From: Capitella teleta
Lineage: Eukaryota > Annelida > Polychaeta > Capitellidae
DNA: 64,000 nt
Reading direction: 5' to 3'
Assembly: GCA_000328365.1 (NCBI GenBank)
Contig: KB310879.1
Coordinates: forward strand, 10,885 to 74,884
Numbering within the stretch: the stretch's first letter is position 1; each line of letters begins with the position of its first letter. Positions 55,263-64,000 of this stretch are shown piece after piece. The position numbers and the translations under genes were made by a program. Below the pieces are notes generated by a model. It was not told the DNA's origin, searched no databases, and saw only the letters and a list, made by a program, of their open reading frames with translations.

Positions 55263-55615
55263 ACGTCAACACTAGGACTTTGAAGCCAATTCGAATCTTG
55301 TATGTAATAGCAACCGACTGATTGTACACCGAGTTAAGTGATTGCATATAACAGTAATAACTAAGTACTAAACGATGTATGCAGATCACATTACAGCCAT
55401 GCTCTTCTCTACTGTAATCAACTCTGGCATTCAAAATAATTCCAATGTGCTTTTCGGCAGAACAATGAGTGTTCATCCTTCTTTTCTGATCTCAGGGCGC
55501 ATGCGCAGCTCACGATGTCGGCCAAAGGACGAAAAAAAAAAAAAAAACCCACAAAACTGCATGCAGCTCATCCACGAAAAATTAATCAATAACTGATTTT
55601 TTCTTCGATTTCCTA

Positions 55616-55801
55616 TTATTCGAAGTTTTGACGAATAAAGATTCGCACAGTGTGCATAATTGCATATACACATATTGCGCCATTTGCAGTGTTCGCTCTT
55701 TGAGCTCTTGCATAACAGTAATCCACAACCGTGTCATCGGAGTAACCAGCTATGTACTTTGTTTGGTCTCCAGAAGAGATGACAGACATGGCCGGTTCCA
55801 T
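55616..55801 (-). CDS. Possible first exon, unidentified
   Basis: MEPAMSVISSGDQTKYIAGY, SDDTVVDYCYARAQRANTAN and GAICVYAIM are open on the minus strand with a normal-looking composition. No family is recognised and the splice donor is unclear. It could belong to the same gene as the terminal exon at 52502-52691, which is speculation. Confidence 0.25.
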   Translation of the reverse strand: MEPAMSVISSGDQTKYIAGYSDDTVVDYCYARAQRANTANGAICVYAIMHTVRIFIRQNFE

Positions 55802-56065
55802 TTCCTATGACTAATATACATCAATTTGACGACCTCTGCATTCTTCCAAAATGATAAGAGATAGTCACGTGACACTATCTGATATCCAATGCTTGTTTCT
55901 TTGGGAGGATTGCCTTGCATTCAGATCAAATTTCACGCTAGCTCTTATGTTGTTAATTCGTTTTCGAACAACCTTTGTATAGGGTATATATGGGTGTCTT
56001 TTAAAGACACCCGTGGCTTTCCACATCACACCTGCCCTTCGACAGGTTAATTATCTGCGCCAACA

Positions 56066-56140
56066 ATGACAATGGTCTCCTGGCAAGCAAGCATGGTTGC
56101 TACTTTAACTTTTGCTGTAGTCGTTTTAATTATCCAAGCG
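56066..56140 (+). CDS. Possible signal-peptide exon
   Basis: ATG in a fair context (CCAACAATGA) encodes MTMVSWQASMVATLTFAVVV plus LIIQA and stops at a GTAAAC donor. The hydrophobic core and small residue at the end fit a signal peptide. The next exon is uncertain. Confidence 0.35.
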
Positions 56141-56726
56141 GTAAACCTTTAATCTTAATGGTTTTTATTTTTCGAGACCAAAAGAAGAGAAATGTTCCAT
56201 GTGCGAATCATGCAAATAAGACTCCCGTCGACCAGACCTATGTGCCCACATGTATCATGTTCGATGCCCTACTCACCTTCCAAGCTGCGAGCATCATCGC
56301 TCCTTCCTATTAATTGTTTACAATATTATTCTACTCAACTGTCTCAGATCTGCCTAGACTTATTCGTCTCTCATCAGTTCAGGTTTTGCGTAGACCTTTG
56401 TGCTGATTGTTTTATACTTTTAGCGTACATATATGTTACGTTATGTATTCAATTAACTCCCACGTTGCAATCTTCTTTTGGAAATATGTCACGGTATAAA
56501 CATGCTGCTTCCATGCCTTTCTCTTTAGACGCAACACATAGCAACACAAGAGCCGACTTGCACTCTTCGTAGTCTGAAAGACATAAATAATCACCATCAA
56601 TTACATAATAGAGTTCTTTTGTGGATAAACAAACAGCAACAGTTTTGCTACCAGGGAGTGTGCAACATTCACTTTTTAAAATAAGTCAAACGGGGGAAAG
56701 TTCAATTGAGCAGAATGTTTCTACGT

Positions 56727-56942
56727 TCATTTCAATTTGGCCAAAATCTCTTTGAAAGTTATTCCAAAGTGAGACAGACTATTGCAGGAATGCAGACAGA
56801 GCTTAAACAAAACGGGGTTTTCAGACATCAAAGGTTTCTTCATAAATTTACAACACCTATTTAGTATCTGAGACTTCAGGTCAGCTTTGGAGCAAATAAA
56901 AGGGAGATATGACGATCTCGTTAATGGACTTATTTGGAACAC
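56727..56942 (-). mobile_element. Possible retroelement-coded fragment
   Basis: The open minus-strand frame with SKADLKSQILNRCCKFMKKP and SFGITFKEI-like end has the feel of a LINE C-terminal segment, but the family is not certain. Confidence 0.3.
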
Positions 56943-56983
56943 TCTAACGATTGCAGGAAAATTAACAGAATTTCACTCATTTT

Positions 56984-57556
56984 TTCAGACCAACAAAAGC
57001 AATACATGTAGACAAACAGTTCAATGAACCAAGTGTTATGAGAGGCCAATACAAATTATTTTTGGCCTCCGAATTCTGAAATGAGGGTTCGGCAGTGCTG
57101 TGAGTTATAATAGTTAAAGAACAATCAATCAAATCGCGGTATGCCAGGTACATATCAGTAATATACATGTAGCTAGTAACAAGTGATCTACATGTACTCG
57201 TGAAGGAATATTTTACATTAACCCTAGTACGTACTAGTATACTGCGCATCCTATGTCAGTCCGATATATTTTGGGACAACCCTCGTACATGTATATGCAT
57301 GGGCATGCATAAAGTATGGCACAAATCTTTAAATTGATTTTAATGAAGTAAACTGAATGAAATCTACTTCCACAGATAGCTCAGATGGTGAGCTTATAAA
57401 AAATACCATAAACAAAATAAAGACTTGTACAAATGATAACTTCTTATAGTACTGAATGCAAAAATATTTGGATTAAATTGGCTGAGAGCCGCTGATGACA
57501 GTGATTGGCTGATAGCGGCTGGCCGACGGCACCAATCGGCGGCGGCTGGCTAAACG
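56984..57556 (+). repeat. Direct duplication, copy 1
   Basis: Aligned by eye with 58938-59486 in the same orientation over about 560 bp. Shared blocks include TATACATGTAGCTAG, GCGCATCCTATGTCAGTCCG, GATAACTTCTT and AATCGGCGGCGGCTGGCTAA. Copy 1 holds short insertions relative to copy 2. It contains a mariner-type end (ACAACCCTCGTA near 57285). Confidence 0.85.
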
Positions 57557-58189
57557 GTAGACCCCGGAACCGATTGTGATTGGCCAGAATCGGCTGGCTG
57601 AAGTAAAAATGACCGGCTAGCTGCTTAAGCCGCTCCATCACTCAGAGATATCGGCTCAGCATTGCGATCGGCGGCTAGCAGCGGCTTTGAAGTGGCTTAG
57701 CAATGGTTGCTATACCATCCTATATGTATAATGATGCCAGCAGTTAATACAAATGAGTGTACATACTCATGTACTATCTACATGTAAAACTATACTGATG
57801 TGGTGATTTTAAGATCGAACAATTTCCAAATCCCATAAATGTCCCACTTAATTACACTCTCTTAACTTTACTCAAGTTCAAGACATTAAGGGTGCTTCAT
57901 AAACTTCCATGAACATCATTATCACCATTATTGCTTTGTTTGCAAATTCAGTTGGGTTCTAAGAACTTCTAAGTGTTAGCAAGCAGTATATGCAGCGGGA
58001 AGAGGAAGCAATTAGAGGAACAGGTTGGAAGAGGAAAAAGGATGGCGAACCGAATGAGTTGTTACATCAGGATCTTGAATGAAAAATTCGCGGTGTTTTA
58101 TGTCTCGGTTTGCAATTGTTTGGCAACCTCTGTGTTACATGTACAGGATAGAATAGAATAGTTTATTGTAATGTATGAAAAATGTCAAA
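57557..58189. other. GGCTGGC-rich minisatellite, then nothing recognised
   Basis: 57480-57690 is rich in CGGCTGGC/GCGGCT repeats in both orientations. The remainder to 58189 is AT-rich without features. Confidence 0.4.
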
Positions 58190-58914
58190 TTACATCGAGT
58201 CAGATGTTAAGTCGCCGTAATTCTTCGTTCATACTAGTCATCACTGCGTCGACATTTGAAGCAGAGATGAAAGCTTAAGTTTCATCAGCGAAGAGAGTAA
58301 AATGCATACGTTCAGAGACAGAAGTGACTTCGTTAATGTAACAAAAACAATAAAGGATCTAGGATGGAACCTTGAGGGACACCAGAAGAAATTGAATCAG
58401 TAGGCCTACAGCCATTAGAGGTACAGTCATTAAAAACTACCCTTTGTTGACGACACGATAAGTAGTTAGTGAACCAACTATGAGGTGTGCCGCGGATTTT
58501 ATACCTCAAAAGCTTGGAGAGAAGAAATTGATGTTGTACGGTGTCGAATGTCTTCTGAAAGTCAAGCAGAACACTTATGCTGACTTCGCTCTGCTCAAAT
58601 GCTCTGCTTACTCTGTCGACTACTGATACCAGTGCTTGGGTTGTGTTTCTGTCTGGTTGGAAGCCAAACTGATGAGATATAGGAAAGTTTTGACCAACAA
58701 ATAATCGTGCATTATTTTGTGGACCAGTTTCTCCAGGATGTTTAGAACACAGGCAAGAGAGAAATGGGTGTGTAGTTACAAATTTATTTCGGAAATATTT
58801 CTTGAACAATGGTACAACCCGTGCTATTTTCATTTTGTAAGGCACGGTTCCTTCTAAATAAGAGAGCTTTAAAATGTGGAATAAAGGAGAAATTAATAGC
58901 CTAACTAATTGCAA
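58190..58914 (-). mobile_element. LINE reverse transcriptase fragment
   Basis: On the minus strand: KIARVVPLFKK, ISHQFGFQPDRNTTQALVSV, VLLDFQKTFDTVQHQFLLSK, SSGVPQGSILDPLLFLLH, then (after a shift) INEV and FADET in place of the usual YADDT. Typical order of RT motifs in a non-LTR retrotransposon. The frame is broken, so it is inactive. It lies between the two 0.55-kb duplicates. Confidence 0.85.
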
Positions 58915-58937
58915 ATAAAATATTCAAGTTCCACTAA

Positions 58938-59486
58938 TTTTTCAGACCGACAAAAGCAATGTATGTAGACAAGCAGTGTTATGAACCAAATGGCATGAAA
59001 AGCCAATACAAATTGTTTTAGGGTTCGGCAGTGCTGTTATAATAGTACAATCAATCAAAAAAGGTAGTATTAATACTGGGTAAATAGACCTATCATAAAT
59101 ATACATGTAGCTAGCAACCATTGATCCACTCATGAGAGAATGTTTTACATGAACCCTAGTACGCATACTGCGCAATGCGCATCCTATGTCAGTCCGATAT
59201 ATTTTGAGACAACCCCAGAATATGTATGGGCATACATATACAGTATGGTGTAAATCATTAAATTAATTTCAATGAAGCAAACTGAATAAAATCTACTTCC
59301 ACGAATAGCTCAGATAGTAAGTATATAAACAATACTATAAACAAAATAAGGACGTATACAAATGATAACTTCTTGTAATACTGAATGTAAAATATTTGGA
59401 TTGAATCGGCTGAGAGCCGCTGATACAGTAATCGGCTGATAGCGGCTGGCCGAAGGCACCAATCGGCGGCGGCTGGCTAAACGGCC
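58938..59486 (+). repeat. Direct duplication, copy 2
   Basis: Partner of 56984-57556. The GGCGGCGGCTGGCTAAACGG end is shared, then the copies diverge. Confidence 0.85.
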
Positions 59487-59529
59487 AATCGGCGGCGCGG
59501 CTAGTACATATCGGCGGCGGCTCCGTGGT

Positions 59530-60120
59530 CTAACAAAAGCTATGCATGCTATTCTCTGTGATGCACCTTAATTAACGAAAGTGAAGCCTGCTCATAATAT
59601 GATATTTAATAAATATGAGCGTCCACGGCAAAACCGGTCACAAGTCGCAAATTGCGAAAGCGAGCTATGAGCGAAAAACACCATGTGGGGTGATTATAAG
59701 CGGTTTTCAGGTTTACCACATGTATATTATACATGTGGTCGTCTTAAACAGCTATTGCCCGTTAACACATATTTTAATTTATTTTTATGTTTGTATTTAT
59801 ATATTCTTGTCTTCAGGAGTTCCTGACATGTTCGCTAACTAACATATAGGCCTATAGCTATAGTCTATAATAATAATGAACCTCAATTTAAATTACTTCC
59901 CCACTCGCTTTCAGCTTGCGACATGTAGGCCTAGATGGGCTCCAGCTGACATAATCCATTCAATGAAATTAATATGCAGTTAATTTGACCTTTCAGGTAC
60001 GGCCATTTCTGAGTCCGTCGTTCAACGTGTACAATCATAACGGTCTTAATCTCCTTGCCTGGACGAATAACATATGAACTATTCTTCCGAACGCGGATAG
60101 ACAGCTTCGGCCAAACCAAA
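59530..60120. other. Upstream region of NDUFAF3, nothing else recognised
   Basis: AT-rich. The few hundred bases before 60121 must contain the NDUFAF3 promoter. No core promoter element is obvious. Confidence 0.4.
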
Positions 60121-62913
60121 ATGACCTCTCTCCTGCGTAGCTCTCCAAGAGCTCTCTTTTCCAATGGTTTCGGTTGTAGGTGAGCTTATCAAAACCACCA
60201 TCCTCATTAATTAATTGCAACTCTTCCATGTGCGCATTCGGTTGTTAATAACAGCTTCTGCATTAACTTAAATCTCCTCTTGTCCTATTATCACCCAGTA
60301 TACATAACAAGTGCGTTATGATTTCTCGTCAATTATGTCACTGCAGCCAGTAACTGTCCTGCGAATCATGGCCCATTTTGCTACACGATGCCCGTTAGGA
60401 AACAGTTGAGGGCAACCAGTTAATGATTGAAAGTTAATCATTGAAATTAATGAAAGACAGTGGGCTAAAAGTAGGCCTAATCTATCTACTCCATGTTAAA
60501 AACTAAACTCTAAAATTTGCTAAAATGTATCAATTATTCAAAAAAATGAAAAACTGATATGGATTGACTATTTTATTCTGTGCCCATTTATGCAAAGAAA
60601 TCAAATAAATTTTTAATTTTGAATGAGGGAAGAGCATTTAAAGCCGGTGTGTGATCGCGAAGAGAGCAAAATCAGATGAGCCCCTGAATGATCATTAAAT
60701 AATGTCATCTCTTTTTTTTTTTCTCATCGTAATCTGTATTCTATTACTATAACTACATGACTGTTGTCCGTGAATAAATCATATATATGTATGGCATCTC
60801 AATACAAACTCTGCTTTGTTTTGATTTTAGGAGATAAACATTATTGTTACTGTCACAACAATAGCACTCTCAAACAAATCTATAGTACAAGAGCATTGCC
60901 TTATTTATGCGTTTGATGAAGCTTAGCCATGGTATGGACCCTGTTGGCGCCAAAAGTAGAATTATCGCAGAATGTTGAGTGCACTCTATTTTATTGATAT
61001 CAACATTCTTGCTGATGAAATCGAATAGAAATGATAGCAATAACAGCATGACATGTTAAACTAACCATATCAAGTTTCATTTGCATTCCTAAATGAATGA
61101 AAATAAAACTCCTCTTTAATCAGACAGCCAATTAGATTGCATAATCGAACGCATAATCACAGCGAGTGGCCGGTAAAGGTTTGGAGTGAATGCCATCCAA
61201 ACAGGAGTGAATGCAGACTTCACCAAATAATGCATTAATAGAGTGTTTAACTGTTTATGTTGTCTGTGACGACCCTTGTCACGCATATCAATAGAAACAA
61301 AGAAATCCAGTGTATCAAAAAGCAGGTGCTTGCCAACGACAGGAAAACCGATTCAATCATTCCAAATGCTTCAAATAATGCTCTCCATAGTGATCTCAAC
61401 CACAAAGTAACCCAGTCCTATAAATCCCGGGTAACGCACGCTTGCAGTATTTTCATTCTCACTATTTTATGTTTGTGTGTTCGCGAAAATTATTTCTTGG
61501 CAGAGTGTTCTGGCAATGTGTTAACCCGGTTGCCATGGATACTCACTTTTTTTATTGCAAATTCAATGGAAAATTCCGATCCGCATGTATATATGTTAAC
61601 GGAACAATTTTCCACACGCACGCACATATGTGAACAGCGCTTTTGACCTCAGAATGTCAAGTCAAGGTATTGAAGACTCTTAAAATCATTCTGTTTTTTT
61701 TTTCTCTTCAGAATTCTGACTGCTGCCAGAAAGAGCAGCGCTCAAATTTTGGAAGATGACTACTCAAACCTTCGTTCATCAGTGAACATTTTGAATCAGA
61801 ATCATGAGAGTGAGATCTACATCACATCGTACAGTACGGTCGGCTTCAAGTTGAACTCTGGCATTCGGGTATTGGGTCCTACTGTAATTTTTCCTCGGTC
61901 AATTCTTCATTGGAATGTGAGTAAGAAGATAAATCTTATAGTAGATACGACTTAATTTCATCTGCAGATTGCTGGTCCTGAAGCCATCAATGAACATTCA
62001 CTGTCTCTTTTTACTGTGTTGGAACCAAAATTGGGTACGTAATTCCTGGGATTATGCTCTACAATTTTAGAATATGATTCAATATTAGGGATGCATGCAG
62101 TTCCGGGTTCGGACTCCGGCTGCCCGGAATCCGGTTCATTTCCCAGAGTTTTTTATAATCAGTTAGTATCAGTGATTGAGTGATCGCGATCAATGAGAGA
62201 TGCGTCAGTGAAATTTATCCACGTTGCTCCTTGTTGTTGCTTCATCCAATTAAGTTATGAGACCACCAATGGCACCTTGCATTTGAATTTGATGACAGGC
62301 GTTCAGGGCCAGTGTCGATAAATGACTGTTAATCTTCTTCCTATTTTTAATTCTGGCCAAAGCAAACCCTTCTGGCAAATTCTAACTTACTTGCATCCCT
62401 ATTCAATATATGTATGGAAAATGGTTCATTTTTAACGCCTGCTGTTTTAATTTCTTTTCAGATGTTCTCATAATTGGGGCTGGAACATCCGACGACTTGA
62501 AAGCCGTTGATCCAAAAATAATTCAATATTTAAGAACCAAGAAATTAAGCGTAGAGTTACTCACAACAGTTAGTGTTAATACACACTTCTGAATTTAGTT
62601 TGCTGATAATTGTTCCTTCTCACAGGACCATGCCCTAGCGACCTTCAACTTTCTCAACTCAGAGAAGCGATACGTCGCGGGGGCGTTTCTCCCCCCTTCC
62701 TCCATGCACGGCGGAGGACGACTGAAACGCTCATCTGAATTTCAGATTTCCGAGGGAGATTTTGGCCGAAATTTTGGGGATTTCTTGGAAGATAACGAAT
62801 GGCGTCCAAAACCAGCTCAGTTGATTTCACCAGAAGACAAATTGAAAGCGATGAGAAAAATCAAGAATAGAATGATGAATAAGAATGCCAAAGACGAAGA
62901 GGAAAAGGAATAA
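60121..62913 (+). CDS. NDUFAF3: NDUFAF3, mitochondrial complex I assembly factor, 5 exons
   Basis: Exons: 60121-60179, 61712-61916, 61968-62034, 62462-62568 and 62626-62913, all GT-AG with matching phases, giving 241 residues. Exon 1 encodes an Arg/Ser-rich mitochondrial targeting sequence (MTSLLRSSPRALFSNGFGCR) and joins in phase 2 (AG|A). The DUF498-type fold follows: YITSYSTVGFKLNSGIRVLG, PTVIFPRSILHWN, LSLFTVLEPKLDVLIIGAGT, YLRTKKLSVELLTTDHALAT and FNFLNSEKRYVAGAFLPPSS. In mammals it acts with NDUFAF4 in the matrix on early complex I assembly. The human protein has 184 residues. Here the C-terminus carries about 55 extra charged residues (RRLKRSSEF ... MRKIKNRMMNKNAKDEEEKE). Intron 1 (1532 bp) contains a dispersed repeat copy. 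AATAAA lies about 32 bases after the stop. Fairly certain for exons 2-5; exon 1 is a strong prediction. Confidence 0.93.
60483..60892 (+). repeat. Dispersed repeat, copy 2 (inside NDUFAF3 intron 1)
   Basis: Same orientation and order as 3990-4316, with an extra TTTTTCTCATCG...ATATGTATGG insert near 60715-60795 and other small indels. Confidence 0.75.
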
Positions 62914-62944
62914 TTCTCTGTTGTCTCTGTTCTTCTGATTGTAC

Positions 62945-62950
62945 AAAATA
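62945..62950 (+). promoter_or_regulatory. Polyadenylation signal of NDUFAF3
   Basis: AATAAA 31 bases after the stop. Confidence 0.7.
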
Positions 62951-62988
62951 AATTATTCACGATCTCTCAAGTCTTAGTTTGTCATTTT

Positions 62989-62994
62989 CTTTAT
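62989..62994 (-). promoter_or_regulatory. Polyadenylation signal, minus strand
   Basis: AATAAA on the minus strand, about 95 bases beyond the stop of the possible exon at 63086-63290. Converges on the NDUFAF3 3' end. Confidence 0.4.
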
Positions 62995-63085
62995 TTGTAC
63001 ATGTTCATATATTTGGAAATAAGGATGATTTCAGTCATACGTCATGATTATATGTTTCACGAACAAACGACGGAAAAAGTCTGTC

Positions 63086-63290
63086 TCATAGATCGTGGAA
63101 CTCATCTTCAGATCTGAAGAGGGAAGGAAGTGAGTCACAGAAAATAGTTCCACAATTATGCTTACGTTTGAATTGTAATTGTTGATTAAATGTTCTTAAT
63201 GTGTGTTTGAAAGATTGAAAATATCTTTTGGGTTTGACAGGTCCACAGAACTTCAGGGAAGTCTCGCAACACTGTTCATTCGCTGAGTCC
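63086..63290 (-). CDS. Possible terminal exon of a convergent minus-strand gene
   Basis: On the minus strand about 65 codons (CCETSLKFCGPVKPKRYFQS, then FKHTLRTFNQQLQFKRKHNC, GTIFCDSLPSLFRSEDEFHD) precede a stop, with candidate acceptors near 63270-63310 and a polyadenylation signal at 62989. Cys/Lys-rich and not obviously random. The family is not recognised and no upstream exon is secure. Confidence 0.3.
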
Positions 63291-63299
63291 CTACTTTCT

Positions 63300-64000
63300 G
63301 ATCTTGAAATCAAAATTCAGTGACTATTTGCTGTCGTGAACTGTTTCAACTTTGTAAGATCGCAATTTGACACTACTACCCACAGGTACATGAAACCTTG
63401 CACTTGAGTCAAACAGAATTGGAAAATTATTGAAATTCTCTGGCCATTTTTATCTTTTTTTTTCCTTCTAGATTTCTTTTCGGTTTTTTCGTTTTGTCTT
63501 GGCAATTTTTTATTACTGCTCTTGGAGGAGAAGCAAAAAAGAAACAGAAAATAACACCAAGATCATAATCGATGTATGATTTATAATTCAGAATAATCTC
63601 ATTTCTTTCCTGTACAACTCTTTTTTGTAAGACATTCACTAAAAGATTGAAAGGAAGAAAGAAAAACACATGTAAAAAAAAAAATATTGAAAATAAGAAA
63701 AGAAAAACGTCAAGATTTCAACAAGGTAAGTTGGGTTAACAGAATACATAAACATATTTTTTTTGCATTTAATAGATGAAGAAAAACCAACAACACAGCT
63801 ACATCTGAAAAGATAAAAACAAAAAAAAAACATACAAAATCACGTAACCAACATTATTGATTATTGTAGCTATTGAAACATCCACAGGGGGTACAAAAAA
63901 AAAGTTGAGATTCAAGGTATTTTTTGGCTCCCATGGGGAGATGTGACCAATTTTATATCAATTTTAAAGAATTGTAAGCAATCCTGAGCTAGCCAATCGA
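63300..64000. other. No gene recognised
   Basis: AT-rich with A/T homopolymers. If the minus-strand exon at 63086 is real, this would be its intron or earlier exons; one minus-strand frame near 63350-63465 (NFNNFPILFDSSARFHVPVG) has some protein character. Confidence 0.3.

Noticed and set aside
56192-56572. 126-codon plus-strand frame as a gene
   Set aside because: Composition looks random, no clear continuation from the leader exon at 56066 in this frame, and no homology recognised.
61257-61646. 129-codon plus-strand frame as a gene or as exon 1 of NDUFAF3
   Set aside because: It lies in NDUFAF3 intron 1, has random composition, and no donor in the needed phase 2; exon 60121-60179 fits phase and targeting-peptide character.

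Overview
The window is animal nuclear DNA. It is AT-rich, has two assembly gaps (28158-28237 and 54591-54640), many short introns of about 50-65 bp, and host genes buried among degraded transposons, SINEs and LINEs. The gene models (RFT1, an NSMCE3-type MAGE gene, NDUFAF3, a secreted discoidin-domain protein) are metazoan. The compact introns and repeat mix would suit a marine invertebrate such as a sponge, but the species cannot be fixed from the sequence alone.

Layout, left to right. 1-3.7 kb: simple repeats and a Ty3/gypsy fossil. 3.7-5.9 kb (-): eight-exon NSMCE3/MAGE gene. 7.5-10.5 kb: a long palindrome and two inverted-repeat DNA elements. 11.5-14.6 kb (+): complete 14-exon RFT1. 16.9-18.7 kb (+): uninterrupted gene for an unusual secreted low-complexity protein. 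19.6-21.6 kb: a relic of a pogo-type gene and a LINE with an inverted 5' part. 21.8-23.7 kb (-): an intact 613-codon zinc finger/Brinker/CENP-B/DDE gene whose first catalytic Asp is Asn. 24-29 kb: mariner debris, a pogo/Tigger-type MITE inside a tRNA-like sequence, two SINE families. 30-41 kb: three further Ty3/gypsy remnants around a five-exon secreted F5/8 type C (discoidin) gene (34.9-37.2 kb, -), whose promoter and signal-peptide exon are duplicated at 42.9-43.3 kb. 41-59 kb: MITEs, SINEs, LINE fragments, a 172-bp AT palindrome, an orphan terminal exon and a 0.55-kb direct duplication. 60.1-62.9 kb (+): complete five-exon NDUFAF3, facing what may be the 3' end of an unidentified minus-strand gene.

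The host genes serve unrelated housekeeping or secreted roles: N-glycosylation (RFT1), SMC5/6 function (NSMCE3), complex I assembly (NDUFAF3), extracellular adhesion (discoidin). Nothing suggests an operon or functional cluster. The best candidate for something new is the pogo-derived gene at 21.8-23.7 kb, which looks like a domesticated transposase. Next are the duplicated signal-peptide exon of the discoidin gene, the secreted 586-residue protein, and several repeat families with copies in both orientations. All splice junctions and boundaries were read by eye; similarity statements rest on recalled family patterns and no database search was run.
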